33,767 bases of DNA from Thaumasiovibrio sp043421945 (GCA_043421945.1 JBHOGO010000051.1:1-33767); one strand, 5' to 3'; shown: positions 8,299 to 17,162, numbered from the stretch's first letter. Program-made: numbers and translations. Notes: generated by a model from the sequence alone, not told the origin.

Positions 8299-8940
8299 AT
8301 GAATTCATCTACACCTTCACGACAAGCACCATCGCGCATTAAGCCACGTCGGGCTTCTCGGCAACAATCTAAACCACGTCGACCTAAAGGGCCGAGCAGA
8401 GTCATACTTTTTAACAAACCTTTTGATGTATTGACACAATTTAGTGGCGAGCCCGGTGATAAAACACTCGCAGACTACATTCCCATTAAAGATGTGTACC
8501 CTGCAGGCCGACTCGATAAAGATAGCGAAGGACTGTTAGTGCTCACCAATGACGGCATTTTACAAGCGCGTTTAACCCAACCTTCATCCAAACAGCCCAA
8601 AACCTATTGGGCACAAGTTGAAGGAGTCCCTACAGAAGAAGCGCTAATGCAATTACGTAGTGGCGTCACATTAAAAGATGGCCCTACCCTACCTGCTGAT
8701 GTCTCCATTATGGAAGAGCCGGATGTGTGGGAGCGCCATCCCCCTGTGCGCGAGCGTAAAAGCATCCCAACGTCTTGGTTGAAAATCACTTTACGTGAAG
8801 GTCGTAACCGTCAAGTTAGACGCATGACCGCTCATGTTGGTTACCCGACACTTCGACTTATCCGGCACCAAATGGCAGACTGGAACATTGACGGTCTAAA
8901 GCCCGGTGAGTGGCGAGAAGTTCCAGCACCAAAACGGTAG
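8299..8940 (+). CDS. rluE: 23S rRNA pseudouridine(2457) synthase RluE
   Basis: 213 aa. This family isomerises a uridine in the 23S peptidyl-transferase region (U2457 in E. coli). A basic Arg/Lys/Ser/Pro-rich N-terminal tail of about 33 residues precedes the RsuA/RluE catalytic domain: VILFNKPFDVLTQFSG, YPAGRLDKDSEGLLVLTNDG (catalytic Asp about 73), and REGRNRQVRRMTAHVGYPTL. There is no S4 domain, as expected for RluE. The ATG lacks a clear Shine-Dalgarno. A TATAAT at 8251-8256 could be the -10 element, but no good -35 is visible. Confidence 0.92.
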   Translation: MNSSTPSRQAPSRIKPRRASRQQSKPRRPKGPSRVILFNKPFDVLTQFSGEPGDKTLADYIPIKDVYPAGRLDKDSEGLLVLTNDGILQARLTQPSSKQPKTYWAQVEGVPTEEALMQLRSGVTLKDGPTLPADVSIMEEPDVWERHPPVRERKSIPTSWLKITLREGRNRQVRRMTAHVGYPTLRLIRHQMADWNIDGLKPGEWREVPAPKR

Positions 8941-8963
8941 GTTAGAACAAAAAACAAGCTGCT

Positions 8964-9006
8964 AATATCCGCATGGTTAACATCACTGCTATTCATGCGG
9001 GTATTT
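8964..9006 (+). terminator. Possible rluE terminator hairpin
   Basis: ATATCCGCATG and CATGCGGGTAT form an 11-bp arm with one G-U pair around an 18-base loop, just after rluE. Only a short TTTG follows, so termination would be weak or Rho-assisted. Confidence 0.45.
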
Positions 9007-9038
9007 GAAAAAACCCCAGTTGGAAATCACAAAAAACA

Positions 9039-9067
9039 CTGCCATTTTCTCGAAGAGCTGGTATAGT
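9039..9067 (+). promoter_or_regulatory. Probable sigma-70 promoter of mnmA-hflD-purB
   Basis: CTGCCA (9039-9044) and TATAGT (9062-9067) are separated by 17 bp and match 4/6 and 5/6 of the sigma-70 consensus. Transcription would start near 9074, inside or next to the PurR box. Confidence 0.6.
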
Positions 9068-9075
9068 CCCGCCCA

Positions 9076-9091
9076 AAGCAAACGTTTGCGC
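9076..9091 (+). promoter_or_regulatory. PurR operator
   Basis: AAGCAAACGTTTGCGC contains the perfect 12-bp palindrome GCAAACGTTTGC and matches about 14 of 16 positions of the PurR consensus ACGCAAACGTTTGCGT. It overlaps the expected transcription start, a position for simple repression. It makes sense upstream of an operon ending in purB; in E. coli PurR represses purB from a site farther down. Confidence 0.82.
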
Positions 9092-9120
9092 AACAGTGAA
9101 AAGTAGGGTTTAATCCGGAA

Positions 9121-9188
9121 AGCAAAGATGCCAGACCAGTGACGAGCTTCACATCGCTCGATGCTATCTACTGCCGTCCTTCTTTGCT
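9121..9188 (+). other. Structured 5' leader of mnmA
   Basis: AGCAAAGA (9121-9128) pairs perfectly with TCTTTGCT (9181-9188), enclosing a second hairpin CGAGC/GCTCG (9143-9147, 9156-9160). The fold would sit in the ~155-nt untranslated leader and end 42 bp before the mnmA ATG. I recognise no known riboswitch or protein-binding leader. Seen as pairing only; function unknown. Confidence 0.4.
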
Positions 9189-9230
9189 ACAATTCCGCTT
9201 TGGTCTTAACTTGCTTATTTGTAGAGAACT

Positions 9231-10337
9231 ATGTCAGACAACAGCCAGAAAAAAGTCATTGTCGGAATGTCCGGCGGCGTTGATTCTTCCGTTTCAGCTT
9301 ACCTGTTAATGCAGCAGGGCTATCAGGTCGAAGGCCTGTTCATGAAAAACTGGGAAGAAGACGACAATGAGGAATACTGTGTTGCTGCGGAAGACCTTGC
9401 TGACGCACAAGCTGTGTGTGACAAGCTAGGTATCCACTTACACACGATCAATTTTGCAGCGGAGTACTGGGACAACGTCTTTGAGTACTTCCTTGAAGAA
9501 TATAAGTCGGGTCGTACGCCTAACCCAGATATTCTATGTAATAAAGAAATCAAATTTAAAGCGTTCCTAGAATTTGCAGATGAAGTACTCGAAGCAGACT
9601 ACATTGCAATGGGACACTATGTGCGTCGTACTTTCCCTCAACAGGAAGGTGAACATGCACAGATGCTACGTGGCGTTGATAACAATAAAGATCAAAGCTA
9701 CTTCCTGTATACATTGAGCCATGAGCAAATTTCACGCAGTCTTTTTCCTGTCGGTGAATTAGAAAAGCCAGAAGTAAGACGCATCGCTGAAGAGCAAGGT
9801 CTCGTCACCGCAGACAAAAAAGACTCAACGGGTATTTGTTTTATCGGTGAGCGTAAGTTTACTGACTTCTTGAAGAAGTACCTCCCTGCTCAACCGGGCC
9901 CGATTGAATCGGCTGAAGGTGAAGTGATTGGTGAACACCAAGGCTTGATGTACCACACGCTAGGTCAACGTAAAGGCCTTCATATTGGCGGCATGAAAGA
10001 TCGCAGTGAAGACCCTTGGTACGTGGTTGACAAAGACGTCAAACGAAATGTATTGATCGTAGGACAAGGAAAAAATCATCCTCGCCTGCAATCAAATGGA
10101 TTACTAGCCGGACAACTTCATTGGGTTGACCGCAAAGCAATTACTGAGCCTGTGAGCTGTACGGTGAAAACCCGCTACCGCCAACAAGATATCGCCTGTA
10201 CCATCATTCCTGTGGATGATGAAAACATTAAAGTGGTCTTTGACGAACCACAAATTGCTGTAACCCCAGGGCAGTCAGCCGTGTTCTATCAAGGCGACGT
10301 ATGCATGGGCGGCGGTATCATTGAAAAGCGCTTTTAA
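9231..10337 (+). CDS. mnmA: tRNA-specific 2-thiouridylase MnmA
   Basis: 368 aa (E. coli 368). It thiolates U34 of tRNAs for Lys, Glu and Gln, taking sulfur from the TusE relay, in the cytosol. The ATP-binding PP-loop is SGGVDSS (14-20). The two catalytic cysteines are in NPDILCNKEIKF (C103) and STGICFIGERKF (C203). The C-terminal beta-barrel begins around residue 225 and ends GDVCMGGGIIE. It is the first gene of the mnmA-hflD-purB operon; hflD starts 13 bp after its stop. Confidence 0.97.
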   Translation: MSDNSQKKVIVGMSGGVDSSVSAYLLMQQGYQVEGLFMKNWEEDDNEEYCVAAEDLADAQAVCDKLGIHLHTINFAAEYWDNVFEYFLEEYKSGRTPNPDILCNKEIKFKAFLEFADEVLEADYIAMGHYVRRTFPQQEGEHAQMLRGVDNNKDQSYFLYTLSHEQISRSLFPVGELEKPEVRRIAEEQGLVTADKKDSTGICFIGERKFTDFLKKYLPAQPGPIESAEGEVIGEHQGLMYHTLGQRKGLHIGGMKDRSEDPWYVVDKDVKRNVLIVGQGKNHPRLQSNGLLAGQLHWVDRKAITEPVSCTVKTRYRQQDIACTIIPVDDENIKVVFDEPQIAVTPGQSAVFYQGDVCMGGGIIEKRF

Positions 10338-10350
10338 AGGAGTATAACCG

Positions 10351-10971
10351 GTGGCGTACAATACCTACGACAGAACGATCGCTTTTGCGGGCATCTGCCA
10401 AGCCATAAAGTTAGTACAAACTGTTGCTCGCGAAGGACGCTGTGATGAAGCGCAGTTAGAAGCATGCTTGCGCAGCATCACAGTCGTTAATAGTGATGCA
10501 ACGCTTGGTATTTATGGTAACGATGAAGCAAATTTAACGCTTGGTCTAAAAGCCCTAGCAGAAGAGTTTGATAACACGCCCACAGGGAGTGAGTTGACTC
10601 GCTACACTGTGAGCCTTATAGCTCTAGAGCGTAAGCTTTCTGGTCGACGAGATGCACTTTCTCAGCTAGGTGATCGTATTGACACGATTACGCGTCAGCT
10701 TGATCACTATGAGTTGCTCGAAGATCAAATGGTCAGTAACCTTGCGAGTATTTATTTGGATGTTATCAGCCCACTCGGGCCTCGTATCCAAGTAACAGGT
10801 ACGCCAGCACAACTTCAACAGTCTTTAGTACAGCATAAAGTGCGTGCTTTACTGCTAGCAGGTATTCGTAGTGCAGTGTTGTGGCAGCAAGTAGGTGGTA
10901 AACGCCGTCATATCATTTTTGGCCGTAAACAAATGGTCGAGCAAGCGAAAATCATACTCGCAAGAAACTAA
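10351..10971 (+). CDS. hflD: High-frequency lysogenization protein HflD homologue
   Basis: 206 aa beginning at GTG, with AAAGGAG eight bases upstream, which decides the start. HflD is a peripheral inner-membrane protein; in E. coli it binds lambda CII and affects lysogenization, and its housekeeping role is unclear. Family motifs are FAGICQAIKLVQ, LTRYTVSLIALERKL, YLDVISPLGPRIQVTG, RALLLAGIRSAVLWQQVGG. The position between mnmA and purB is conserved with E. coli. Confidence 0.95.
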   Translation: MAYNTYDRTIAFAGICQAIKLVQTVAREGRCDEAQLEACLRSITVVNSDATLGIYGNDEANLTLGLKALAEEFDNTPTGSELTRYTVSLIALERKLSGRRDALSQLGDRIDTITRQLDHYELLEDQMVSNLASIYLDVISPLGPRIQVTGTPAQLQQSLVQHKVRALLLAGIRSAVLWQQVGGKRRHIIFGRKQMVEQAKIILARN

Positions 10972-10981
10972 TATTTATTTG

Positions 10982-11000
10982 CCGAGGCTTCGAGCCTCGG
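10982..11000 (+). other. Intercistronic hairpin between hflD and purB
   Basis: CCGAGGC and GCCTCGG arms close on a TTCG-type loop, a very stable stem directly after hflD. It is followed by TACGTTTTC, not a true T-run. It may stabilise the hflD 3' end or cause partial termination before purB. Confidence 0.6.
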
Positions 11001-11040
11001 TACGTTTTCATTCACCTTCATATATCTGGAGAGAGGTACC

Positions 11041-12408
11041 ATGGAACTGTCAGCGTTGACTGCTGTTTCCCCGGTCGATGGCCGTTACGGAAGTAAAACC
11101 GTTGCACTACGCAGCATTTTTAGTGAGTTTGGTCTTTTAAAGTACCGCACTATTGTTGAAATCCGTTGGTTACAAAAACTGGCTGCGACCGATGCCATTG
11201 CAGAAGTACCTGCATTCAGTGCCGAAGCGAACGCTTATCTTGATAAGATTGCTGCAGAGTTCAGCGAAGAAGATGCACAGCGTATCAAGACTATCGAGCG
11301 TACAACCAACCACGACGTAAAAGCGGTTGAGTACTTCCTAAAAGAAAAAGTGGCAGATGTAGCTGAACTGCATAATGTTAATGAGTTCATCCACTTTGCT
11401 TGTACCTCAGAAGATATCAATAACCTATCTCACGCTCTTATGCTTAAAGAAGCGCGCGATACGGTTATGTTGCCAGAAGTTCGCAACGTGATTGATGCGA
11501 TTGCATCACTTGCCAACGAATACCGCGATATTCCCTTGCTATCTCGTACACACGGCCAGCCAGCTTCTCCATCTACGATGGGTAAAGAAATGGCTAACGT
11601 TGCGTACCGCATGGAGCGTCAATTCAAGCAGCTAGAAGCGATTGAAGTACTTGGTAAGATTAACGGTGCTGTAGGTAACTACAATGCTCACCTATCTGCT
11701 TACCCAGAGATCAATTGGCACCAATACGCTGAAGAATTTGTGTCTTCACTAGGTCTCGATTGGAACCCGTACACAACTCAAATCGAACCGCATGATTACA
11801 TTGCAGAAATGTTTGATGCGTTTGCACGTTTCAACACAATTCTTATCGATTTCGATCGTGATGTTTGGGGCTACATTGCTCTAGGTCACTTCAAGCAAAA
11901 AACCATTGCTGGCGAAATTGGTTCTTCAACAATGCCGCATAAAGTGAACCCAATTGACTTCGAAAACTCTGAAGGTAACTTGGGCCTAGCGAACGCAATT
12001 TTTGGTCACATGGCACAAAAACTGCCAATCTCTCGCTGGCAGCGTGACCTAACGGATTCAACGGTTCTTCGTAACCTTGGTGTTGGTTGTGGCTACGCTA
12101 TCATTGCTTATACCTCTACGCTTAAAGGTATTAGTAAGCTAGAAGTTAACCGTGAAGCACTTCTTGCTGAGCTAGACAAAAACTGGGAAGTATTGGCAGA
12201 GCCAGTACAAACCGTTATGCGTCGCTACGGCATCGAAAAGCCATACGAGAAGCTTAAAGAACTAACTCGTGGTAAGCGTGTTGATGCTGAAGGCATGGCA
12301 GCGTTCATCGATAGCCTAGAGCTACCTGAGCACGAGAAAGTGCGTCTTAAAGAGATGACGCCAGCTAACTACATCGGTCAAGCTATTGAGCTTACTGATA
12401 AGCTGTAA
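11041..12408 (+). CDS. purB: Adenylosuccinate lyase
   Basis: 455 aa (E. coli 456). It acts twice in purine synthesis: SAICAR to AICAR, and adenylosuccinate to AMP, each releasing fumarate. The N-terminus AVSPVDGRYGSKT, the TSEDINNLSHALML block, the RTHGQPASPSTMGKEMAN block with the catalytic-site His, and the superfamily signature GSSTMPHKVNPIDFENSEG (catalytic Ser about 295) are all present. A GGAGAGAGG site precedes the ATG. It is probably co-transcribed with mnmA-hflD under PurR, and is followed by a strong terminator. Confidence 0.98.
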   Translation: MELSALTAVSPVDGRYGSKTVALRSIFSEFGLLKYRTIVEIRWLQKLAATDAIAEVPAFSAEANAYLDKIAAEFSEEDAQRIKTIERTTNHDVKAVEYFLKEKVADVAELHNVNEFIHFACTSEDINNLSHALMLKEARDTVMLPEVRNVIDAIASLANEYRDIPLLSRTHGQPASPSTMGKEMANVAYRMERQFKQLEAIEVLGKINGAVGNYNAHLSAYPEINWHQYAEEFVSSLGLDWNPYTTQIEPHDYIAEMFDAFARFNTILIDFDRDVWGYIALGHFKQKTIAGEIGSSTMPHKVNPIDFENSEGNLGLANAIFGHMAQKLPISRWQRDLTDSTVLRNLGVGCGYAIIAYTSTLKGISKLEVNREALLAELDKNWEVLAEPVQTVMRRYGIEKPYEKLKELTRGKRVDAEGMAAFIDSLELPEHEKVRLKEMTPANYIGQAIELTDKL

Positions 12409-12454
12409 TCTTTACTCTGAATAATTCGTTATTCTTAAAGATAGACACAATATT

Positions 12455-12480
12455 AAGGCTTGCTTCGGCAAGCCTTTTTT
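12455..12480 (+). terminator. purB intrinsic terminator
   Basis: AAGGCTTGC, loop TTCG, GCAAGCC, then six T. A near-perfect rho-independent terminator about 46 bp after purB. Confidence 0.95.
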
Positions 12481-12551
12481 ATTGGCGGCATTCTAGTCGT
12501 TACTGTATGATCTTTAGGCGGCGCCTTGCTGTGTAATCGAGGATGCAGACG

Positions 12552-13655
12552 ATGAATTTGAACTTCGAACTAAATAACTTTTTTGAAACTTACTGGCACA
12601 AACAGCCGATATTGTTCCCTAAAGGTATCGATGACTTTATTGAGCCCATTTCTGCTGACGAGCTGACAGGCTTAGCCAGTGAAGATGAAATATCTTCTCA
12701 ACTAACAATGACGGTAGGCGATGATCGAGAAGTCAAAGTGGGTCCAATTGATTTCGAAAGCCTCCCACCTAACGCTATCCTCTCACTGTCTGTTCAAGCC
12801 GCTAACCATTGGCACCTTGGTATCCATACCCTAGCGACACTGTTTAATCAATTTCCTCAGTGGGTATTCAACGAAGTGACCGTCAACTACAGCATGGCGG
12901 GAGATATCTGCCATTCCGACCCTGCTTCTTACGATAGATTGATTATTCAAGGACAAGGGAGCCGCAGATGGCACATTCAAAAGCCCTCAACAATTGTAGA
13001 TAACACTTCAGAATCGACTGCCTTAGAATTTGATATGACGGAAAGCGATGTGCTTTACGTACCTGCTGGCTGTATCACACAGACACAGACACAACAGGAC
13101 TCACTGACTTATACACTTAACTTCCGCTCCCCAAGTCAATCAGCCCTCTTTAGACACCTTGGGGACTACTTGCAACATAGTGCGGATAATAATGACCCTA
13201 TCTCCCTACCGAGTTTATCAACTCGTGAACAATCAGGTGCGATTTCTGCCGATGACTATGCCTGCGTGGAAGATGGTTTAAGGCAGTTGCTAGACCAGCC
13301 CGATGTGATAAAAAACTGGCTAGGAGAGCACCTTAGTGGCTCGCAGTTTGAGTTAGATATCATGCCTGCTGAACCTCCTTGGCAACAAGCAGAACTGCGA
13401 GAGTTTTTTGAAAAAGGTGGCACACTCAATAAAGTTTCTGGGCTAAAGGCGCTCTATCATACCGACAGACCGGAACAGATCTATGTCAACGGAGAATGCT
13501 TTGTTTTACCCCAAGAGGCAGAGGGTATGGTGAACATAATGTGTAATGAAGAGACATTGAGTATTAATAACCTCAATGTTATCGACCAAGACCCCATCGT
13601 GATCGCCTTTATTACCGAAATGGCTAACTTCGGATATTGGTATCCGGCAGATTAG
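12552..13655 (+). CDS. RoxA/YcfD-like JmjC oxygenase homologue with altered iron site
   Basis: 367 aa from the ATG at 12552, chosen because GAGG lies 9 bases before it; an ATG at 12543 directly abuts that site. The length, start (YWHKQPILFPKG), ISADELTGLASEDEI, RLIIQGQGSRRWHIQKP, DIMPAEPPWQ and the end FGYWYPAD match E. coli RoxA (YcfD, 373 aa), the 2-oxoglutarate/Fe(II) enzyme that hydroxylates an Arg of ribosomal protein L16. The locus near purB is also conserved. The active site is not. E. coli has PHLDQYD and YIPPGFPHEG; this protein has CHSDPASYD (H121, D123, with a 2-residue insertion) and YVPAGCITQT, so the third metal ligand is Thr176. It is probably inactive or changed in function. 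Confidence 0.8.
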   Translation: MNLNFELNNFFETYWHKQPILFPKGIDDFIEPISADELTGLASEDEISSQLTMTVGDDREVKVGPIDFESLPPNAILSLSVQAANHWHLGIHTLATLFNQFPQWVFNEVTVNYSMAGDICHSDPASYDRLIIQGQGSRRWHIQKPSTIVDNTSESTALEFDMTESDVLYVPAGCITQTQTQQDSLTYTLNFRSPSQSALFRHLGDYLQHSADNNDPISLPSLSTREQSGAISADDYACVEDGLRQLLDQPDVIKNWLGEHLSGSQFELDIMPAEPPWQQAELREFFEKGGTLNKVSGLKALYHTDRPEQIYVNGECFVLPQEAEGMVNIMCNEETLSINNLNVIDQDPIVIAFITEMANFGYWYPAD

Positions 13656-13667
13656 CCGAGCGACAGT

Positions 13668-13701
13668 CCTGCTCATGAGACATTTACGTTTCATGAACAG
13701 G
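13668..13701. terminator. Hairpin between convergent roxA-like and chemoreceptor genes
   Basis: CCTGCTCATGA and TCATGAACAGG pair over 11 positions with a single C-A mismatch around a 12-base loop. No T-run follows on either strand. Its location between two convergent stops suggests a shared transcript end. Confidence 0.5.
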
Positions 13702-13730
13702 CTGACTGCCAATCAATTCATTTTGATAGG

Positions 13731-15818
13731 TTAGACCTTAAACTGACTCACGAGCTGTCGTTGCTGATCGGCTAATTGCGATAAGTGATGACTGACTCCT
13801 GATGTTTCTTCAGCCTGTTGCAGAATTTGCTCGCTCGAGGTTCGAATATTACCCACATTAAGATTCACCTCGGCCGAGGCCGTTTGTTGCTCTTCTGCCG
13901 CACGCGATATTTCTTCACCGACATCTTGTATCTCAGCGACTGCACTCGTTATCTCTTCTAAACTTGCAACTGCTTTTTGTACTTGTACTGCGGTTTCACG
14001 CGCAGCACCGTTCCCTTCTTCAATCGCTTGAACAACAAGTGCTGTACCTGATTGGATCGTCTCTATGACTTCTCTTATCTGACCAACAGAATCTTGCGTC
14101 CGCTGTGCTAGCTGTCTCACTTCATCGGCAACAACAGCGAAACCACGACCATGCTCCCCAGCTCGAGCAGCTTCTATCGCAGCATTAAGGGCAAGTAAGT
14201 TAGTTTGCTCTGATACACCTTCAATAACCGTCAGGATCTGGCTGATATTATCGCTGCCCTTCGCCAGTTCGTGAGCAATTGGCACAGCAGATTCCATTTT
14301 CACAACCAGCTCCCGCATCGCCCCTGCAGACGTGTTAACGACTAACTCACCTTGATCAACGTATTGAAGGGCTTTGACCGCTGACGTTGCTGAACGCTCT
14401 GTTTGTTGTACAACCAGCCCTGCTGTGTACGTCATCTGTTCTGCTGCTGTTGCCACCAGATCAACCTCTTTGAACTGGGATGCACTCCCTTTTTCCACAC
14501 CTTCAGCGACTCGAGATGCTTGGTTCGCCTTCTTATCAACTTCGCTTGCCGATACAATGACTTCTTTGATTGTTGACTGCAATTTATCCAAAAAGCGATT
14601 AAACCACATCGCTAGCGAACTAATTTCATCAGTGCCAACCACATCCAAGCGCTGAGTAAGATCCCCTTCCCCACTCGCAATATCCTTCAAACGGGTCACA
14701 ACCAGCTGAATCGGTGCGACAACCGCTTTAGCGACAAGCCATGTGATGACCAATACGATTAGGACCACGGCACTCGTCGCCATCCATTGTATTTTTTCAC
14801 TATCGAGACGCTCTTTTGTCATTAACTGATCCAACGCCACCGCATCTGCCAATACATTAGCTTGAGGGAGCTGAATGAGAATACTGACGTGATTTTGTCC
14901 AATAGAAGCAACTGTAATGGTATTTAACCACTCTCCATCAGCGGTCCATTCCAGCATATCTTGCCCCATCTCAAGCGATGCTTTCAAAGAAGCGGAATAA
15001 CTTGAATGACTATTGGTCATCGTTCCCCGCTGCTGGATATCGTCTGAGGCTAAGATCAACCCATTTGCAGCAATCGCTGCGACTCGACCAGCACCATCCA
15101 TCAATTGCTGGTCAGCTCGCACAACTTCAGACTGGAGGGCATCTAATGAGGTCACTAAACCAATAATACCAACGGGTTTATTGTCAAGCATCAAAGGAAC
15201 GGTAATCGCGCTGGTGATCGAATGACCTGTCAACTCAGGGTCGAGAAAGCACCCCTTTACTGATGCCATGCTGCACTGATACCAAGTCGCATCAACAATG
15301 TCAGACTCAGGAATGATGGCGAGTTCTGTCGTATCGCCATGAGCATCCCAGCGAGTAGCAAAGCGACCTGCGTCATTCGAACCTGCATAGTCGGCATTAA
15401 GGTAAAAGTTATCTTCACCATCAAGTGCATTGGGTTCGAAAACAACATAGGCAGCCATCACCGTAGGAAAGTCAGCAACTGTGCGACTTAATAGTTCACT
15501 AATAGAGCCTCTTAACTCAGCACTATTGGTATAATTTTTTTCAGCGTTATATTTTAAGAAAAGGACACTTTGCGCCATCATTTGTGCACGGTAATCGGCT
15601 TCATCTAAAATACTTCGTAACTCTGCAGCTTGCTGTGCGGCTTGCGCTTTAACTAACTCTTCTGTTTTCGTTGTCACTGTTAAGTAACTTTGATTGCTTA
15701 TTTCATTTTGTGTCACTCGGCTATAATAGCTACCAATACTGAGTAGGGCGATAACTGTGAATAATAAACAGAGCCCGGAAAATAAAGTAATTTTCCACTG
15801 AACAGAGAGAGAGCGCAT
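13731..15818 (-). CDS. Methyl-accepting chemotaxis protein with Cache-type sensor domain
   Basis: 695 aa chemoreceptor. A short cytoplasmic start and first transmembrane helix (about residues 9-30, ITLFSGLCLLFTVIALLS) lead to a ~300-residue periplasmic region of double-Cache type (WYQCSMASVKGCFLDPELTG, ITVPLMLDNKPVGIIGLV). A second helix (about 345-368), a HAMP domain (GEGDLTQRLDVVGTDEISSL) and the coiled-coil signalling domain follow, with the invariant hairpin tip EQTNLLALNAAIEAARAGEH. The C-terminus LVSQFKV lacks an NWETF-like CheR/CheB tether. The ligand cannot be inferred. AAGGAA lies 5 bases before the ATG. It is a single-gene unit, as is common for Vibrio receptors. Confidence 0.93.
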   Translation of the reverse strand: MRSLSVQWKITLFSGLCLLFTVIALLSIGSYYSRVTQNEISNQSYLTVTTKTEELVKAQAAQQAAELRSILDEADYRAQMMAQSVLFLKYNAEKNYTNSAELRGSISELLSRTVADFPTVMAAYVVFEPNALDGEDNFYLNADYAGSNDAGRFATRWDAHGDTTELAIIPESDIVDATWYQCSMASVKGCFLDPELTGHSITSAITVPLMLDNKPVGIIGLVTSLDALQSEVVRADQQLMDGAGRVAAIAANGLILASDDIQQRGTMTNSHSSYSASLKASLEMGQDMLEWTADGEWLNTITVASIGQNHVSILIQLPQANVLADAVALDQLMTKERLDSEKIQWMATSAVVLIVLVITWLVAKAVVAPIQLVVTRLKDIASGEGDLTQRLDVVGTDEISSLAMWFNRFLDKLQSTIKEVIVSASEVDKKANQASRVAEGVEKGSASQFKEVDLVATAAEQMTYTAGLVVQQTERSATSAVKALQYVDQGELVVNTSAGAMRELVVKMESAVPIAHELAKGSDNISQILTVIEGVSEQTNLLALNAAIEAARAGEHGRGFAVVADEVRQLAQRTQDSVGQIREVIETIQSGTALVVQAIEEGNGAARETAVQVQKAVASLEEITSAVAEIQDVGEEISRAAEEQQTASAEVNLNVGNIRTSSEQILQQAEETSGVSHHLSQLADQQRQLVSQFKV

Positions 15819-16110
15819 AGTAATTCCTTTTAACTATTCTCAACTAGGATTCATTTCAACAATAGTAACAACTATATTACTTAACTGCATATATTCAAGT
15901 AATTATTCATTAATGCAATCCGTTACATCAACATTACTCAAAGGCATCCTTTAATATTTACTCAATGATATATCTGAACCTAATATCTTAAATAAAGTTA
16001 TGAATGCTTAAAACACATGGATAACGATATATTTTTAACTATCTTGAGTAAACAAAAACATTACGCTTTATACATCGAGTAAAAATATCACATGATAAAT
16101 GCATTAAAAT
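15819..16110. other. AT-rich intergenic region upstream of the chemoreceptor gene
   Basis: Between the chemoreceptor start and the oppF terminator. It must hold the receptor promoter, but I see no promoter I could place with confidence, and no ORF or RNA. Confidence 0.4.
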
Positions 16111-16136
16111 AAAAAAGGCGCGACTTTCGTCGCGCC
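16111..16136 (-). terminator. oppF / opp operon terminator
   Basis: On the minus strand: GGCGCGAC, loop GAAA, GTCGCGCC, then six T. Perfect 8-bp GC-rich stem 15 bp after the oppF stop. Confidence 0.96.
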
Positions 16137-16151
16137 CAAGCCTGTCACAGG

Positions 16152-17147
16152 CTAAAACTGATTCACGTGTATGCAGGATACAGCATGAGCATCTCCACCT
16201 TTCAAACGCGGCTTTTCTTTTGCACATTGTGCATCAGCCATTGGGCAGCGCGTTCTGAACACACAACCAGAAGGTGGACTAATTGGTGAAGGTAGATCCC
16301 CTTCAAGCATATCAATCTTTTTTGCTCGCTCTAGTTCTGGATCAGGAATTGGCACCGCTGACATCAATGCTTTTGTGTACGGGTGCAAAGGATTAGCAAA
16401 TAAATGTTTCCCTTCCCCTAACTCGACAGGGTTCCCCAAATACATCACTAATACACGATCTGAAATATGCTTAACCACGGATAAATCGTGAGCAATAAAG
16501 ATAAGCGAGAGGCCCATCTCTTTTTGAACCTCTTTTAGAAGGTTAACCACTTGCGCTTGAATCGACACATCCAGTGCAGAAACAGGTTCATCACAAATGA
16601 TCATCTTCGGCTTGAGAATCAATGCACGAGCAATACCAATACGTTGACACTGTCCACCTGAAAATTCATGTGGGTAGCGGTTAATGACGTTAGGCAGCAG
16701 GCCCACCTTGGTCATGATGGACTGTACTTGCGCCTTTACTTCGTCTTTACTTAATTCAGGATAAAAGGTTTGCAGTGGCTCAGCGATAATATCGCCAATA
16801 GTCATACGTGGGTTAAGAGAAGCCAGAGGATCTTGGAATATCATCTGAATCTCTTTACGTTTTTCACGTAGTTCATTATGAGGCAATTTTGTTAAGTCTT
16901 GACCTAACCAAACCACATCACCTTCCGTTGCTTCTACCAGTCCGATGATCGCACGCGCAAAAGTGGATTTACCACAACCTGATTCACCGACCACGCCCAG
17001 TGTTTCGCCTTCAAACAGGCGGATATCGACACCATCGACTGCTTTTAAAGTTGATGGTTTACTCCACGGCCATGCCGATTTTGAGGCAATATTGAAGTGA
17101 ACCTTCAAATCTTTCACATCAAGTAAAACTTGTTTTGTTGCTTCCAT
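16152..17147 (-). CDS. oppF: Oligopeptide ABC transporter ATP-binding protein OppF
   Basis: 331 aa. One of the two ATPases that power OppBC. Walker A is GESGCGKS (about 64-71), Q-loop MIFQDPLASLNPRM, signature SGGQCQR, Walker B MIICDEPVSALD, and the C-terminal oligopeptide-transporter extension has spaced Cys residues (SGCVFRTRCPMADAQC) as in OppD/DppD families, where they may hold an Fe-S cluster. Last gene of oppABCDF, 15 bp after oppD, followed by a strong terminator. Confidence 0.95.
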   Translation of the reverse strand: MEATKQVLLDVKDLKVHFNIASKSAWPWSKPSTLKAVDGVDIRLFEGETLGVVGESGCGKSTFARAIIGLVEATEGDVVWLGQDLTKLPHNELREKRKEIQMIFQDPLASLNPRMTIGDIIAEPLQTFYPELSKDEVKAQVQSIMTKVGLLPNVINRYPHEFSGGQCQRIGIARALILKPKMIICDEPVSALDVSIQAQVVNLLKEVQKEMGLSLIFIAHDLSVVKHISDRVLVMYLGNPVELGEGKHLFANPLHPYTKALMSAVPIPDPELERAKKIDMLEGDLPSPISPPSGCVFRTRCPMADAQCAKEKPRLKGGDAHAVSCIHVNQF

Positions 17148-17162
17148 AGCGCTATCCCCTTA

